Of a DNA stretch of 64,000 nt, positions 10,022-22,300 are shown one piece after another. The translations under genes were made by a program, and so were the position numbers. The stretch comes from Allolobophora icterica (taxonomy: Eukaryota; Annelida; Clitellata; Crassiclitellata; Lumbricidae), in the NCBI GenBank assembly GCA_963556255.1, contig OY744612.1, forward strand, positions 16,628,374-16,692,373, written 5' to 3'. The first letter of the stretch is position 1. Every line of letters starts with the position of its first letter. The notes beneath the pieces were generated by a model. It was not told the origin of the DNA, did no database searches, and saw only the letters and a program-made list of their open reading frames with translations.

Positions 10022-10550
10022 GATTTCTTAAACCCTTTGGGGCCAAACAAATGTGACGACTTAGTTCAGATGAATGCATGCCAAAATTTATGAAGATGAC
10101 AAGAAAGGTTCTCAAAACACATATAAAAGTAAACATAAAGAGCTGGAGAGAAGGGGACTTGTAGTACTTTATTACTACAATACTGATCGTTTTTCCAATG
10201 ACCACAGCGTGTATAGTCGCTTTTCGTGTTGGAAACGGGGGCCACATGACGACTCACTGTGGGCCGGACATTATGCACAACTGGTCTATATTCAGCTCTA
10301 AAATGCTTACGGTAACCCAGAATCTTTTGGGGAGAACTCATTGATCTATTATGAGTTGTAACTTCGTACAATATTATAAGTAGTTCTATAGAAACTTTCT
10401 AGAGGATGGCCTTCAAGATATGTACAATTTTTGAAAATGTCTGTGCTTTGGGACACCCTAATGTAGATCTACAAATGCAGGTTACTCACTTTGTACTGTT
10501 TTGCATAAATAAACCTGCGTCTTCTATCTAACAGACATATATCTTTTAAG
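10022..10550. other. No gene seen
   Basis: Non-coding sequence upstream of the DCUN1D3 promoter candidate. Overlapping minus-strand frames up to 105 codons have no recognisable content. Confidence 0.4.
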
Positions 10551-10554
10551 GTAA

Positions 10555-10692
10555 TGGAACACGTGGGCTTGACTGTTTGTCTACTTGGTCATGTGAGTCA
10601 CGTGCTGAAGATGGCTACTGCCGGGCTATTATCCTTGTGATCACACCTTATTTCTGGCTATTCAGATACTACACTTGGTGGTGCCTGTGAGT
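10555..10692 (+). promoter_or_regulatory. Candidate DCUN1D3 promoter and 5' exon
   Basis: Two palindromic CACGTG E-boxes lie at 10560-10565 and 10599-10604, the second as GTCACGTG. AAGATGGC at 10608-10615 resembles the YY1 site often found just downstream of animal transcription starts. A consensus donor GTGAGT at 10687 could end a non-coding first exon, joined to an acceptor TTTAG at 11052-11056 about 80 bases before the start codon. All of this is inference from short motifs. Confidence 0.35.
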
Positions 10693-11138
10693 AGTATTTT
10701 ACATACTTGTCTCAAACACCAAGTATGGGACGGTTGTCCCCAAGACTTCGACAGGCGAAACTGAGGCAAGACCCTAGACACCCTGTCCCAAAACGAGACC
10801 AAGACGTTGGTCAGTCTGTCTGAGATGAGACCAAGGCGAGAGGTACATTTTGAGACATTGAGACAGAGACTACAACCATGGCATGGAAATTTGAACCCTA
10901 GGTGCAAAGAGCTGAACATCTAGCTGTTTAATAATTGGCTGCCATATCTTTCAATTGTGTTGTTAACTAATCCCTCTCATCATTATGGGGTTAATAATTG
11001 GCTGCCATATCTTTCAATTGTACAAATTGTTTTGTGTGGTGACTGCTTTGATTTAGGTATCTAGGCAAATAATTCCGACCACAGAGCTCCAGACCGCCTA
11101 GTCCAAGACGGAGAAAACAAGGACGGACAGTTTATCCA

Positions 11139-12110
11139 ATGGGTCCTTGCTTTTCCTGCTGTTCAAAATCCCGGCCTCCAAACCACAATAAAACACAGAC
11201 AAGCGCTCAGACTTTAAATCAAGTCAAGTCGACGCAGGACCCGGAACCTATGGGTCGGGCTGCCTCATCCGTTCAACGTCATCCGCACGGGTCTCGCCCC
11301 TTAGAAGAACCTGCCGTGCCAGGCCATCGCAGCGGCTCATCGATCGGACAGAATGGCAGCAACACTAAACTGTTATCGCAACAAAAATCTGCTACCGAAC
11401 GCAAGGCGCCAATCGGGGGCTCCGCGTCAGAGTGCCCGTCTAAACGAGTCTCCGGTAGCTCACGAGAAGTGTCGGATGCCAAAGTCCATGCATTATACGA
11501 GACATATCGTGATCCAGAGGAGGACTGCATTCTTGCGGACGGCATCGAGAAACTGTGTCACGACTTGAACCTGCAGCCGGAGGAGTTTCGGGTTCTCCTG
11601 CTCGCCTGGAAGTTGAACGCCATGACAATGTGTCGGTTCACGCAAACGGAATTCGTCGACGGCTGCCGGCAGCTTCAGGTCGAGTCGATCAAGCAGATGC
11701 ACGGTCGACTGTCGGAGATCGAAGACGAGGTGCGTAAGAACAAGGAGTGGTTCCGTGACCTTTACCGCTGGACTTACACGTTCGGACTCGACTCGGAGCA
11801 CCTTCAGCGAGTCCTCCCGGTTGACATGGCGGTCGCGCTCTGGAGACTTGTGTTCACTCACAAAGAACCGTCCATTCTGTCGCGGTGGGTTGACTTCCTC
11901 GAGAAACACCCCAACATTCACGGTATACCGAAGGACACGTGGGATATGTTTCTAAACTTTGCCGAGGTCGTCGACGACGACCTAAGTAACTATGACGAAA
12001 CCGAAGCGTGGCCGGCTCTGTTCGATGACTTTGTCGAGTACGAAAACGACCGGCAAAACCAGAATTTGGTCTCAGACTTATCGGAAAAAGACTCGGTGCC
12101 GTTCACTTAA
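11139..12110 (+). CDS. DCUN1D3: DCN1-like protein 3 (cullin neddylation co-E3)
   Basis: Single uninterrupted frame of 323 residues. DCUN1 proteins bring the NEDD8-charged E2 to cullin-RBX complexes; in vertebrates DCUN1D3 does this at membranes and can restrain DCUN1D1. The protein starts MGPCFSCC, fitting N-myristoylation at Gly2 with nearby cysteines for palmitoylation, a hallmark of this paralogue. Residues 9-112 are low-complexity and probably disordered. The DCUN1/PONY domain spans about 115-302: EEFRVLLLAWKLNAMTMCRF at 148-167, FGLDSE at 215-220, MAVALWRLVF at 230-239, and the cullin-binding end with TWDMFLNF at 267-274 and DLSNYDETEAWPALFDDFVE at 281-300. The human protein is about 304 residues. 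Start chosen at the myristoylation signal; no upstream in-frame homology is visible. Confidence 0.96.
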   Translation: MGPCFSCCSKSRPPNHNKTQTSAQTLNQVKSTQDPEPMGRAASSVQRHPHGSRPLEEPAVPGHRSGSSIGQNGSNTKLLSQQKSATERKAPIGGSASECPSKRVSGSSREVSDAKVHALYETYRDPEEDCILADGIEKLCHDLNLQPEEFRVLLLAWKLNAMTMCRFTQTEFVDGCRQLQVESIKQMHGRLSEIEDEVRKNKEWFRDLYRWTYTFGLDSEHLQRVLPVDMAVALWRLVFTHKEPSILSRWVDFLEKHPNIHGIPKDTWDMFLNFAEVVDDDLSNYDETEAWPALFDDFVEYENDRQNQNLVSDLSEKDSVPFT

Positions 12111-13211
12111 TGTTCGTCTTTATTTTATTATGTGTAATTGGAAAATATTTAATGGATTTTGCAAATTTGTAGCTTTGCTGCCTACAGTTAGTCGTTCTAT
12201 CAGGCTGCAAAGAAGGAGTGTGAGTTGGGAGTTAATTAGACATGATGGTTTTTGTCTTTTGTAAAGTGTGGGGTGTTAGTCAGCCCCACTCCTGTTTTCA
12301 TGTAATTCTGTGCATGTCTAACTGTACCGCTGCTTCGGTAACCTTTGCCAAAGTCAGATGTCCTGCTCACATTGTTGGTGCATATTTTCAACGACTTACA
12401 GCAGTAATTTCTGTTGCAGCAGACACTAATGTGGCTATAATGCTCAAAGACGTTTTCGTGCATAGCACTTAAGCAGTCACTGTTGCCTGCAGTCAGACGA
12501 TGTGTTGGCCGTTGGAGATTTCTGTAATGTTCAGGCACTACACTAATTTCACTAGATGAGTATCTGGCTATCGGCCACGGTAATCGCTCTTGGTTAATAT
12601 AGAATCTGAGTGTTCTAGCCACACTAGTGACTAGTTTTGTCAGATATTACTCCTAAGAGTGTAGGTGGTTGCGTAATATAACAGAACCACACTGGTCATG
12701 TTTCTTTACCAAATTTTAACGTTGTGTATTGTATGACGTTGCACCTCTCTGAGGTCTGTGAAGGAGCTAGAATAATGTTTTCAATGTTACTGTTAACATC
12801 TGATGGTTGCAATGTTGATTAGGTGCCTGCGGCAATTGTACTAACTAGTCCATTTGTTTTGTACTCTAATATGCTATTCTAACCCTCAAAGAGCGGTTGT
12901 TAAGACATTAGCTGAAGAACCGTTGCAAAAATACTGATATTACTACCAAAGGTCTTCTAGTTCATGTGACACGACACTTGCTGGACTTCCCATGTCCAAT
13001 GTGTTTATGGTAATCACAATGCAAAACAATTGCATCCACAGTAGGTTGCTTGCATTAAGTATGTAACTGTGGTTCGGGTGAGACAGTTTCATTTGGCTCT
13101 TTAAATGATGCAAACTCCTTGATTGGGTCACAACGTGCAAGATAAGGGGTCCCCTTAGACATTAGCAGTAAGTGTCATGTCTCCATAAACTAAAAGATCT
13201 TTGCTAATGTG

Positions 13212-13828
13212 TAGGGCATAATTAATTTTGGTTTTTTGGCTGATACCGGATAGCATAGGCCTATTTTCTGATGCCAATTCCAATTCCAAATAGTCCATAT
13301 CGCTCTACCTATTATATATATATATATAGTATGCATCTATAGTAGTAAGTGTTTATACCTGTGCCTCTGTATATAATCCCTATATCTATATCGTTGATGG
13401 TTGGATGGGAAACAGATGTGTGGGCGTTACATCATCATTTGTCCAGTTATGGGTGTGAATGGAGTCATTATCTCCTCCTGAGGTCTGTCCTCATGGCTAT
13501 TGGATTGTTAAAGGTGATATGTATGATCTGTATGATTATACCCAAGGGACAGAGACAGAGATTGACTATTCTGGGGCCGTAGACCGCCCTAGTAAGTAGT
13601 AAGAAATCACAATTATAATTATGCGAGTGGCCTATAAATTGTTACTAGTCCCTCCATAGGCGAAACCTTCAAAAAACTGTTACTAATTGGCGGGTTAGAT
13701 ACGGAAAGGCGAAACCTTCAAAAAACTTTTATTAATTGGCGGGTTAGACACTCCGTATCCGGATAATTCCGGATTGTCAAATAAATTGACAAAATCGGTT
13801 TGCCGATCCGGATTTTGGTTATGCCCTA
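13212..13828. mobile_element. hAT-type non-autonomous element, 617 bp
   Basis: The ends are TAGGGCATAATTAATTTTGG and GATTTTGGTTATGCCCTA, inverted over TAGGGCATAA. The flanks are CTAATGTG (13204-13211) and CTAATATG (13829-13836), a 7-of-8 duplication. Inside are two copies of GCGAAACCTTCAAAAAACT with TTAATTGGCGGGTTAGA. The same family occurs at 58805-59200 and as a right-end fragment near 51945-52033. Confidence 0.8.
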
Positions 13829-14399
13829 CTAATATGAGTGATTTTGTGAGATTGTAATACAATGCAGTGTTTCTACTGATTTTGTTATACCTTCAGTGAC
13901 AGAGGTACATTACATAATACTGTAAACCAGGAAAAGTAACGTGGTTGTGTAGTCACGACATGACTCTGAGTTGGAGATTGAAGTCTCCCTTGAGTTGATA
14001 ATTGGAAACCTTTGATGCACATTTGTTTTTTTGATGGCACATTATAGCTACATGAGATAGGGGCACTATGTATTTGAATGCCAGCAACCAGATAACCTGT
14101 GCTAAGTGCTTACAAGTTGGTTGGCTGTCAGCCAGGAAACAATTTGCTAATCTGCAGTTTAGGAAAGATTATTTTGTACATGTAGTCGGAATTTCTTTGC
14201 AGCGTTACCCATGGCTAATGATTTGTTCGATTTGAAATTACAGTGCCTCGTTCGAGACAGAGTGGGGTTTTTATTTGACCTTTTAAGTCACTGTTTTCAT
14301 GGTTGCACTCAATTAGAAAAGAATCATTGTTGGTGAGGCACACAGATGATTAGATTTTATAATCATTGCTTGAATCAAACACTCCCAAAGTGCATGAAG

Positions 14400-14720
14400 T
14401 AACCGTGTGTCTGTTTCATTCATTTTGCTGGACTGTCAACCGAGAGGTTGGGGGTTCAAATCCCCACCAGAACAGAAATTTGTTGCGAGATTTCTGCTCC
14501 ACCTGCGTCCCTAGCCAATTCGGCTATAATGAGTACGCTGACCGTACACTGTCAATTTGGAAGATTAGACAGCAAGGAGAGAACTGGCCAGCCCCTCTCG
14601 TATTCGTAAATACAATACAATGTTGAGGTTAAGAAAAATTACAGAAAAATTAAGTTGCTAACATTTCCTGCCCATGGCTGCTTCTCTCAGGCTAGCTTAA
14701 AGGGCTGCTTCCTCTGTATC
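14400..14720 (+). mobile_element. SINE (family B), + orientation
   Basis: A tRNA-like head (GCTGGACTGTCAACCGAGAG, then a GGTTCAAATCCCC B box) is followed by a body with AGAAATTTGTTGCGAGATTT, CTGCTCCACCTGCGTCC, a GCTATAATGAGTACGCTGAC block, and GTTGCTAACATTTCCTGCCC. Other copies are at 28060-28335 (+), 46355-46627 (-) and 49883-50007 (-, partial). It lies in the presumed DCUN1D3 3' UTR. The 86-codon frame across it is not a gene. Confidence 0.75.
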
Positions 14721-15274
14721 TTTGATTTACACAGTGTCCTATCCAATGATGCAAGACAAGTTGTTTACGCTAAGCAGTCATGTGTCAAGGGCTCATTAAA
14801 GATTCCAGCATTGTGACTGTGTTGTGAGAGGCTAGCACAATTTACACCCACATTTTGGTGGAATACTTTTCCAAAGGTGTTTACAATATCAGTGTGCTGA
14901 TATGTGTTGAGGTGAGGTAGGCCAATGATTGCCACATCCATTACGTGTCTCGTCAACTAGAGTCCTAAGAGGCACAGTTCTTTCGTTTGCAAGATCTTGC
15001 ACCTCATGTTGCCAAAAGCAGCAATCCTTTACAGATATGTTACAATTTGTACAGTTGTATTCACAATTTAACTTTATGCACTAATGATTGGATTCAACAC
15101 AAGGGTCATGAGATGATAAAAGGTACAGCAGAACAAACATCATAAAGATTGTTATCAGCATAGTAGTTTTGGTTCTCAACTATTTCTGAGACTGAACAAA
15201 GGTTTCGTCAGAACTGTATTGTGCCAAAATTGCAGCTGCTATAAACAACTGCAGCTCACAAACCAGTTGTTGGA

Positions 15275-15470
15275 CTACTGCCCACGATCTGGAACGACCT
15301 TCCCCCACGCTCAGGGCCAAACTAATAACTGGCTTTTCCTCATCGGTCTCGCTTTCCCTAAAGGCATTTCTGTTTCCTTGGGGCTTTTGTGCTGAGGTTC
15401 CCCTGAATAATTATTCTGCGAGAGAAGCTTTATAAATTTCTAAATACAATGCAATACTGTTGGAAGCCAC
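15275..15470 (+). mobile_element. LINE 3' fragment
   Basis: The + strand reads TIWNDLPPR and continues in decayed frames (LAFPHRS, then RHFCF). The pattern 'WNxLPxxLR ... FKxxLKxxLF' is typical of the last residues of non-LTR retrotransposon ORF2 proteins. A close copy is at 48295-48490. It ends in a non-coding tail CTTTATAAATTTCTAAATAC. Confidence 0.65.
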
Positions 15471-16907
15471 ACTGAGTGCCTGATTATATAGTTCGTGGTC
15501 GGTGTGCTTTGTTGTCAGACAAAATGTGTGTACAAGTAATCAGACACCACCAGCTTGAAGAAGCAAGTGGTGTCGACTGGCCCTTTCTTACAGTTTCAGT
15601 GGCAGTGTTTGGTGCTTTCTTAGAATGCTGCTATAAATGAGATTAGAATCTACAGTGTGGACTTTTTAACGTGCTCCCGGGCAACACGCTGTTTTGTTTA
15701 ACACAAAATGGTGTTATGTCGCCAAAGCTGTTTACTTAACACACCGTATCAGTTAACACATCGTACAACAACTAGTGTAGCACTAGATACCTACCACCGG
15801 ATGTACAGACGGTCAGCTTGATGGAATGTTCGGATGAACGGACGTATGAATTTAGTTGACAATATCAGGTTATTTTGCATTAGTCCTTTTTAAATGCGGT
15901 CTGGTTTTCGTGCTGGGTCAGATGGCTTGTCACCCAATGATGGCGTGTTAACAGGCCCACACTGTATAGTGCAGTGGCAAGTTGATGGATTTGCATACGA
16001 CTCCAGCATCTTGGCTTCAAGTCCCAGTGCATCGTATGAAACTGACAGTTCATGGTTGAGCCATGTACAACCTGTAGAGAGGTTGTCTTATCTGGTTGTT
16101 AGATTTTGTTATGTTTGCACCTTCCACTGCAAGATATTTCTGTTCTGGGTACTCGCTCCAAAATACTAACGTTAAGAGATACATATAATAAATGAGTAGT
16201 ACTCTCCATTTCCTCTCTTGTCTCGTTTATGTAGTTTGGTCTTTGTTATGCCAATACCATCTCTGTGCCTCGGCCAAAGAAACTGGTAGCAAGTCAAGAA
16301 TTTGGCCAAGAAGCTGCCAAAAGACAGAGGTGCATAACATTAGACTCTCGCCTTACTGTAAACCAACATTTACTTCTTTGTTTTTGTAAACTCTCTAAAC
16401 TACAATTTGCTAGTTAGATTTATTTACTGAACATGATCTGCTCGCTTACACTTGATTATGTTGCGTTTTGCACATGTACTAATCACCAAGCTACATGTAT
16501 TGCCTCCGCTGTGTTTTGACAATTAATGGTGTGTGCCGAGTTATATTTCGATTATCAGTATATATATGAAATTAATGTTGAGAATTGCACATTACCCGGT
16601 ACTCATGATTTCGTGAAATTAGAGTAAACTATTGTCAAATCACATGTAACGTACATGTAACTAGTAATTCTTTCAATTCTGTGTAAAGCTGTACGTCTGT
16701 AGAGAATATAACTCCTTATGAAAAGATCAGAAAATTTCAAGTATGTACATGTATGTCTTGTCTTTATATTTGCGGATGGTTGTTGGAATCATCGTGCGTT
16801 AAGTGGCCAATTGAACTATACGGTTTATGGATTTTGAGCACGTCCTTCGTGCAGTATAATTTCATCTATTGATCCTTCTCACTGCATAATGATGCTATAG
16901 AACTGTA

Positions 16908-16913
16908 AATAAA
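16908..16913 (+). other. Poly(A) signal, candidate for DCUN1D3
   Basis: AATAAA followed by an A run, about 485 bases from an inverted-strand signal (17398-17403) that could end ARL6IP1. The pair would place the two genes tail to tail. Confidence 0.4.
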
Positions 16914-17084
16914 AAATCAGATCCCATAAAACTTGGTAGATTCTACAACTATTTTCAAAAGTTTTGTTAAATTTTTAAAACTAGTTGTGCACCTTCAATA
17001 GATCAATTGCGTATAATCACCACATTTCTTGCATGAATTTTAATATATACTTAGAATATAATTAATAATGATATAAGGATCCTC

Positions 17085-17275
17085 TCAGGGTGGCATGGTG
17101 TCCAAGCAGCTAATATATTGGGCATTCACGTCTATATTGGGCATTCATGTGGGTTCAATCCTGGGCCTGTCAAGAGAAATCAACATGCACTGGTGAACTA
17201 TGCTGAACGCTAACGACGAGCGCGTACTAAAATGTATAGAAAACTAATCCCTCTCAACATTAAAGGGTTCAACCT
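17085..17275 (+). mobile_element. tRNA-like SINE head and small foldback fragment
   Basis: GGGTGGCATGGTGTCCAAGC, with TGGGTTCAATCCTGGGCC about 65 bases later, resembles A and B boxes of a tRNA-derived SINE. Immediately after, at 17203-17272, is a decayed relative of the 70-bp palindromic element at 47376-47445 (shared AACGACGAGCG, ACTAAAATGTA and AAAACTAATCCCTCTC). Confidence 0.5.
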
Positions 17276-17397
17276 TGGAAGTGTAAACATGCAGCTTTTT
17301 AAAACTTTTATGTTATAAACAAAAAATGATGGAAATACATGTATTCAACAAGATTTCTGAAAGAGTAGTGCAACCAAGGAGTCAAATCCTTTCGAAG

Positions 17398-17403
17398 TTT
17401 ATT
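17398..17403 (-). other. Poly(A) signal, candidate for ARL6IP1
   Basis: AATAAA on the minus strand, about 1.96 kb past the ARL6IP1 stop codon. Other signals closer to the stop were not obvious. The call rests on the motif alone. Confidence 0.35.
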
Positions 17404-19362
17404 CAAACAATTGATGTTTTGATATTCTGCATTCCACTAACAGTGGCAAGTCCAAGTAAATCATAGAACAGTTACTGTATATGGCTGTCCAATTTATGAC
17501 TAGATGGCAGAAGTCTACCAAGGTATCACCCAATACATGTCAACGTACATACACAAAGATGTAATTCCAGTGAAAATAACTTTTAACTTCATTTGCCCCG
17601 AAAAGTTCAAGTCAAACCCCACACATCGTCTTGCCCCTGATTACTGAACTACAGAAAATGACCTGCATATACCTATATAGCAAATAATACTTCGTCACAC
17701 CACAATTTAACACTCCATCATCTAGACTCTAGAGCGTGCTACCGATAATCAAGGGTGCTGTAGTCAACATGAAAATATGTATGGCAAATCAAAATTCTTA
17801 CACAGAGATCATGCAATGAAGTAACACCACAGAAAGCAATTATAATTAAAGCTGGAAAAACAGACAACTCGTCTCAAGAGCTTTTTTGTTTGTCTTGCAA
17901 ACCAGTTTCAGTCAAAAACCGAAAATTTATAACTAGTTTCTCAGTACAAAACAGTTTTACAAAGTCACTTATTTCTCAATAAAAGCCTAAAATTTTCGAA
18001 AAGCAGAATTGGAACAGTCGGTTGTGTAGTCTGAAATCTGCCTCACACGTGCAACAGCTGTTTCCTCAGTAAGCTTTCTTAAACTATTTGAAGCGAAGCA
18101 ACTTTGGTTTAGACAGTAATTGTTTAACAGCCAACAGAACTTCAGACTTGAGCAATATAGTTTACATATATTTAAACAATGTTGATACATATCAAATGCA
18201 ACCAAATACTGTGTCATGTTATTTCAAAACATCTTGAATGCCCCAAAATGCATCAATGCATCTCTGGGCATGCAAACAGTTTTAAACTGTTGAGACGAAC
18301 AGCCTACGTGTTAAGATTCAGACTGTGATTTCACAAATTCGTGTTTAATCTTGATTAAAAATCGAAACTCAGCACTCTACTTATTTATGGCTGAATTCAC
18401 TAGAGGGCAATAGAAGATCCAGAAATTTGAAATACATGTATTGATATTCTTCAAATCCATACTGACAGCTATAATAGCTATTGCTACAAAACTGTCAAGC
18501 ACAGCAACATTTTAACAACGAATGTCACAGCCTTAATAAAAAACAAGCAACTAGTCCACACTTTTTAAAGCAATCTCTAGTCAAAGCAGACATATACGTT
18601 TTCCAGAAGCCTCTGGTTAATTACGAGCTTTGCAGCCTCACATTTGCACAGTCCTTCAAGGTTACAGGACAGAAGTGTCTGATCCTAGGCCATAATGATT
18701 GAGTGATTTAACCAGACACTTTGGAGACAGTTACTTAAATCAACATGGAAAAATTATAAAGATAAAGTTAATTGTTGCATTTACTAACTGGACTTTTTAA
18801 TCACAGGGAACAAATCAAATCAGCAGAGTCTTACTTCCTCTTTCTCTTCTTTTCCCAGGCTTTCTTCTCTCCTTTTGCTTTCCCTGTTTCCCCTCCTCAT
18901 TCCTCCTCCTCTGTCCAGCATAAATAAATCCCATCCGAATAGCTTCATACAATCACGAGTAAAAGTCAACGTAAAAGGATGAGTTAATTATTTCAACAAG
19001 AACACAGAAGTGAACAAAATACCACTTTGTACATCATCACTATCAACATCTTGGACATCGTCCTGTCGACATTACAAGGAAACAGGATGAAATTTTATCT
19101 TACTCTTTAGCATGCCTTCAAGTATTCACTTATAAGCAAACAACAAATAAAAAACATTTGCAACTATTTAGCAACATTTGGGCATGAGCCATTTTCGCTC
19201 CACATATCACTCCAATGAGAAACTGCAAGTCTCTAAAAACAAGTAAAGCACGTAAGTCAAAACCAGATCAATTAGCCATTGAATGGGCTCTTGATCAGAT
19301 ACAACTCAAGTTCAAATGGAGACTGATAGGTTCTGCTCTCTTGAACGACTCGTAGGCTCTTC
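17404..19362 (-). other. Probable ARL6IP1 3' UTR
   Basis: AT-rich and without a supported gene on either strand. The short + strand frames at 18481 and elsewhere have no recognisable content. A pyrimidine-rich stretch (TTCCTCTTTCTCTTCTTTTC) lies near 18835-18900. Confidence 0.4.
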
Positions 19363-22300
19363 TTAGTTTGTCTTCGTCTTTCCCACTTTCTCCTGACCGC
19401 GTTTAAGTCCAGCCACCGCTCCAGTTACCTTTGCAGTCAGCTTCTGTATGATGCCACGCTTTCTTAAGCCAGGAACCAGCGCTAGGCCAATCACTGCAAA
19501 GATAAATAGGTCACAATCATATCAGCTTGACCAAGTTTCATAATTCATGCACCATCTCTCATTAACATTACAATGTTAGTAACAGTAGCTGCACAAGCCT
19601 GGAGTCTATTTAAATGGCCACATTAACACTTGGATGTCGAGACACCCAGTACAAACACCAATTCAGCCTACAGGTCTATTGGAGAGCCTATTGTTTTAAA
19701 AAGATGTATGCCAGAAAACAGCTCACCTAGCAGGTAAGTAAGCAGCAGATTGTCAATCAGGCTGCCGAGCCATGCCATCAGTGCAAACGTACCCATGAGA
19801 ACCAGGAGATACTAGAAAACAAAACAAATTTCACTCCAGTGTTAAATGCGAAATACAGAAGGGTCTGAATGGTCAGCTAAAGAGGTATGTCATCTCATCA
19901 ATCTAGTAACTACATCAGACTTTGTTTCCCAGGTGTCCTCAATAAATTTGCATAAATTTACCCTACCCGAAAAAGATGATAACAATTTATATCCCGTATT
20001 CTTTACAAGAATGCCTACTGATGCTAATTAGCTGCTCGTGAGACTATAACCCCTGTAGCTTGTTCTAATTGCGTTATGTCAGCTATGATGTTTCAATAAA
20101 CGAGCATTCATTCTCTCTCTAGACAGGTGCTTCCTTCAGCTAACTAAATCCGTCTAGTCCAAGATTATTTATTGTTCTTTGCATCTCTTGTTTGCTTTCC
20201 TCTGTTCATTGTTGTGGTTGCTCCATTGTTAGGCTGAAACCACAGGTCAGTTATCAGAATTTACAAGGCAAAGCCAGTTGTTATCCAGGAGGCGGGGAAC
20301 CAGAAGGCATGCTGCAGCAGGCAGAGAATCTACCATGCTGAACAAGTGTCCTTGAAGAACTTGCACAAGGTCCACATACAGTAACCGCCTCATGGACATT
20401 CAAACCCATAATCTTCGCATTACAAGCTGGATGCTCGAACCAATTAGCTACCATACCACAACCTAATACACAAGCACCAACTGATCACATTAGCAGTTTA
20501 AGCACTTACATAAGAGGGTTCTGACAAAAGTAACCAACTTATGTGAATCTCAAACCAGCACATGCTCTGCTACAAGCACGAGCTTCCACAGGTTTGCAAG
20601 GAGTCTGTCTGTGGGGCTAGCAAGCAATTTGAGACGTACTACGAATAAGTAAATATGTTCAGAATGTGTACATACAGATGTACAATTGTACATATGTACT
20701 GTAATACATCTGTACATAATGTTTTACACAGATACTATGTCTGTATAGCTGTATGCATAGATGTAATATATCTAAGCACCTTTACATACATATCATATGT
20801 ATGTATAGATGAATATGCATGTATACATATAGATTAAGGTCTGTACATACATACATATATACACAGAGGAGCATTTAATTGTCCAGCATGTCATGTCTTG
20901 CTAACAGAGGAAACACTGTCTTCCTAGACACTATATCAGGCTACTCACTACTTTTGGCTTGTCCCTCTTCAGCGAAAGCAGATTGTTTTTCGAATTGATT
21001 ATGTGCTTTTTCGCGTTCAAAAGTCGAACACAGATTGCCTCAAACTGACGCTCTTGAATGACAGTCCTGCCAAAAGGAAATTTACACCAAAATTAAACAT
21101 TCTGTTTCACAATTCATTAATTTCAACTTACACTTGCGTTACATCACGGCAAAGCCTGCCAGAATGTTACGTTGCAAGTAGATTTATATCTTACAGTTTT
21201 GAAATAAATACGTTACAAAATGTGGACTTTAAAAAATTTCACTCACAGAAATTTAATAAAAATCTGTGCACCCTTTTGCCAACTGTTTCAAGTACACAAA
21301 ACAGTACAATCTACACGGCACTTGAATCATTTGATAAATCCAAGTAAGTTGCAAACCATTCTGCAGAGCTGAACAGATACGAAGTGAGGGTTGGCAGAGC
21401 GAAGTCCATGACGCTGAATATGATGCCAAGAAGACAAACGGTAGTCAGGACTGATGGCTCCAGGTACCACACAATCCTGGCAAAACACAGAAAACACCTC
21501 TGACTAATAATAAAATCTGACGAGATACTTCAACAATCAAACCCAGGTCGGTGTCTGTACATTCGTTACAGGCACCTCAATTTCACTTACCTACTCCAGA
21601 CACCTGTCCGTAACAACATGGGTAACATAGTGAAATGATAATTATTGTAATACTTATGAAATGATAACTGAAGCAGAAAATAACACTTATTGAATGACAG
21701 AATATGAACAGCTGTGTCAAAAGTTTGGTAATATACGACCAGTTCTGGAGTCCTTTTAAGCAGGTAACATAACATAACGTTTATAAATGAGAACTTGTAA
21801 AGCGCAACTTCAAGGAAAACTCATCAGTAGTGCTCCCGACCCAACAAGGAGAACCCTCGTTCACGCACAACAGACTTTAGGGTACCTAACTACACATCAC
21901 TCCTTCTTAAACCAACTGTCCAACGAGCTGCATGTGGTCATCATATGCACTTGACGTAATTCAAGGTAAGTTTAGCAATCACCTTACCAACAAGACCAAA
22001 AGACTCAGACTCTAGACTACAGAAATTTGCCATTCTATACCCTTCCATGTCAGAAAAGTGTAAACTGCAACCCGTTAGGTCTCATCTCAGTGCTTCCCAT
22101 GTGCATTATTAAGCTGTCAGCCTATGGTTACTACAGCAATCTGCCTAAAATAAATCATTACGCTTTTTGGGACAGGGTTTGCGTTAATGATTCACAGCCT
22201 CCTTGCGATCCCTTGGTCAGGAGTCCAGGCCTCCAGATGCCCGCTAAGAGGCAAAGATAATAACACTCAATGAAGCAATTAACCATGAAAGATTTTGCAA

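Larger units (their letters stand above)
12111..16930 (+). other. Probable DCUN1D3 3' UTR and downstream region
   Basis: No further coding sequence follows the stop on the + strand. A canonical AATAAA at 16908-16913 could end a 4.8-kb 3' UTR; earlier AATAAA words near 13783 and 16187 are alternatives. The stretch contains a DNA element (13212-13828), a SINE (14400-14720) and a LINE tail (15275-15470), so those may be part of the mature transcript. The true end cannot be decided from sequence alone. Confidence 0.45.

Noticed and set aside
11493..11921. Minus-strand 142-codon frame and several others over 11.2-12.3 kb
   Set aside because: Shadows of DCUN1D3; no independent motif.
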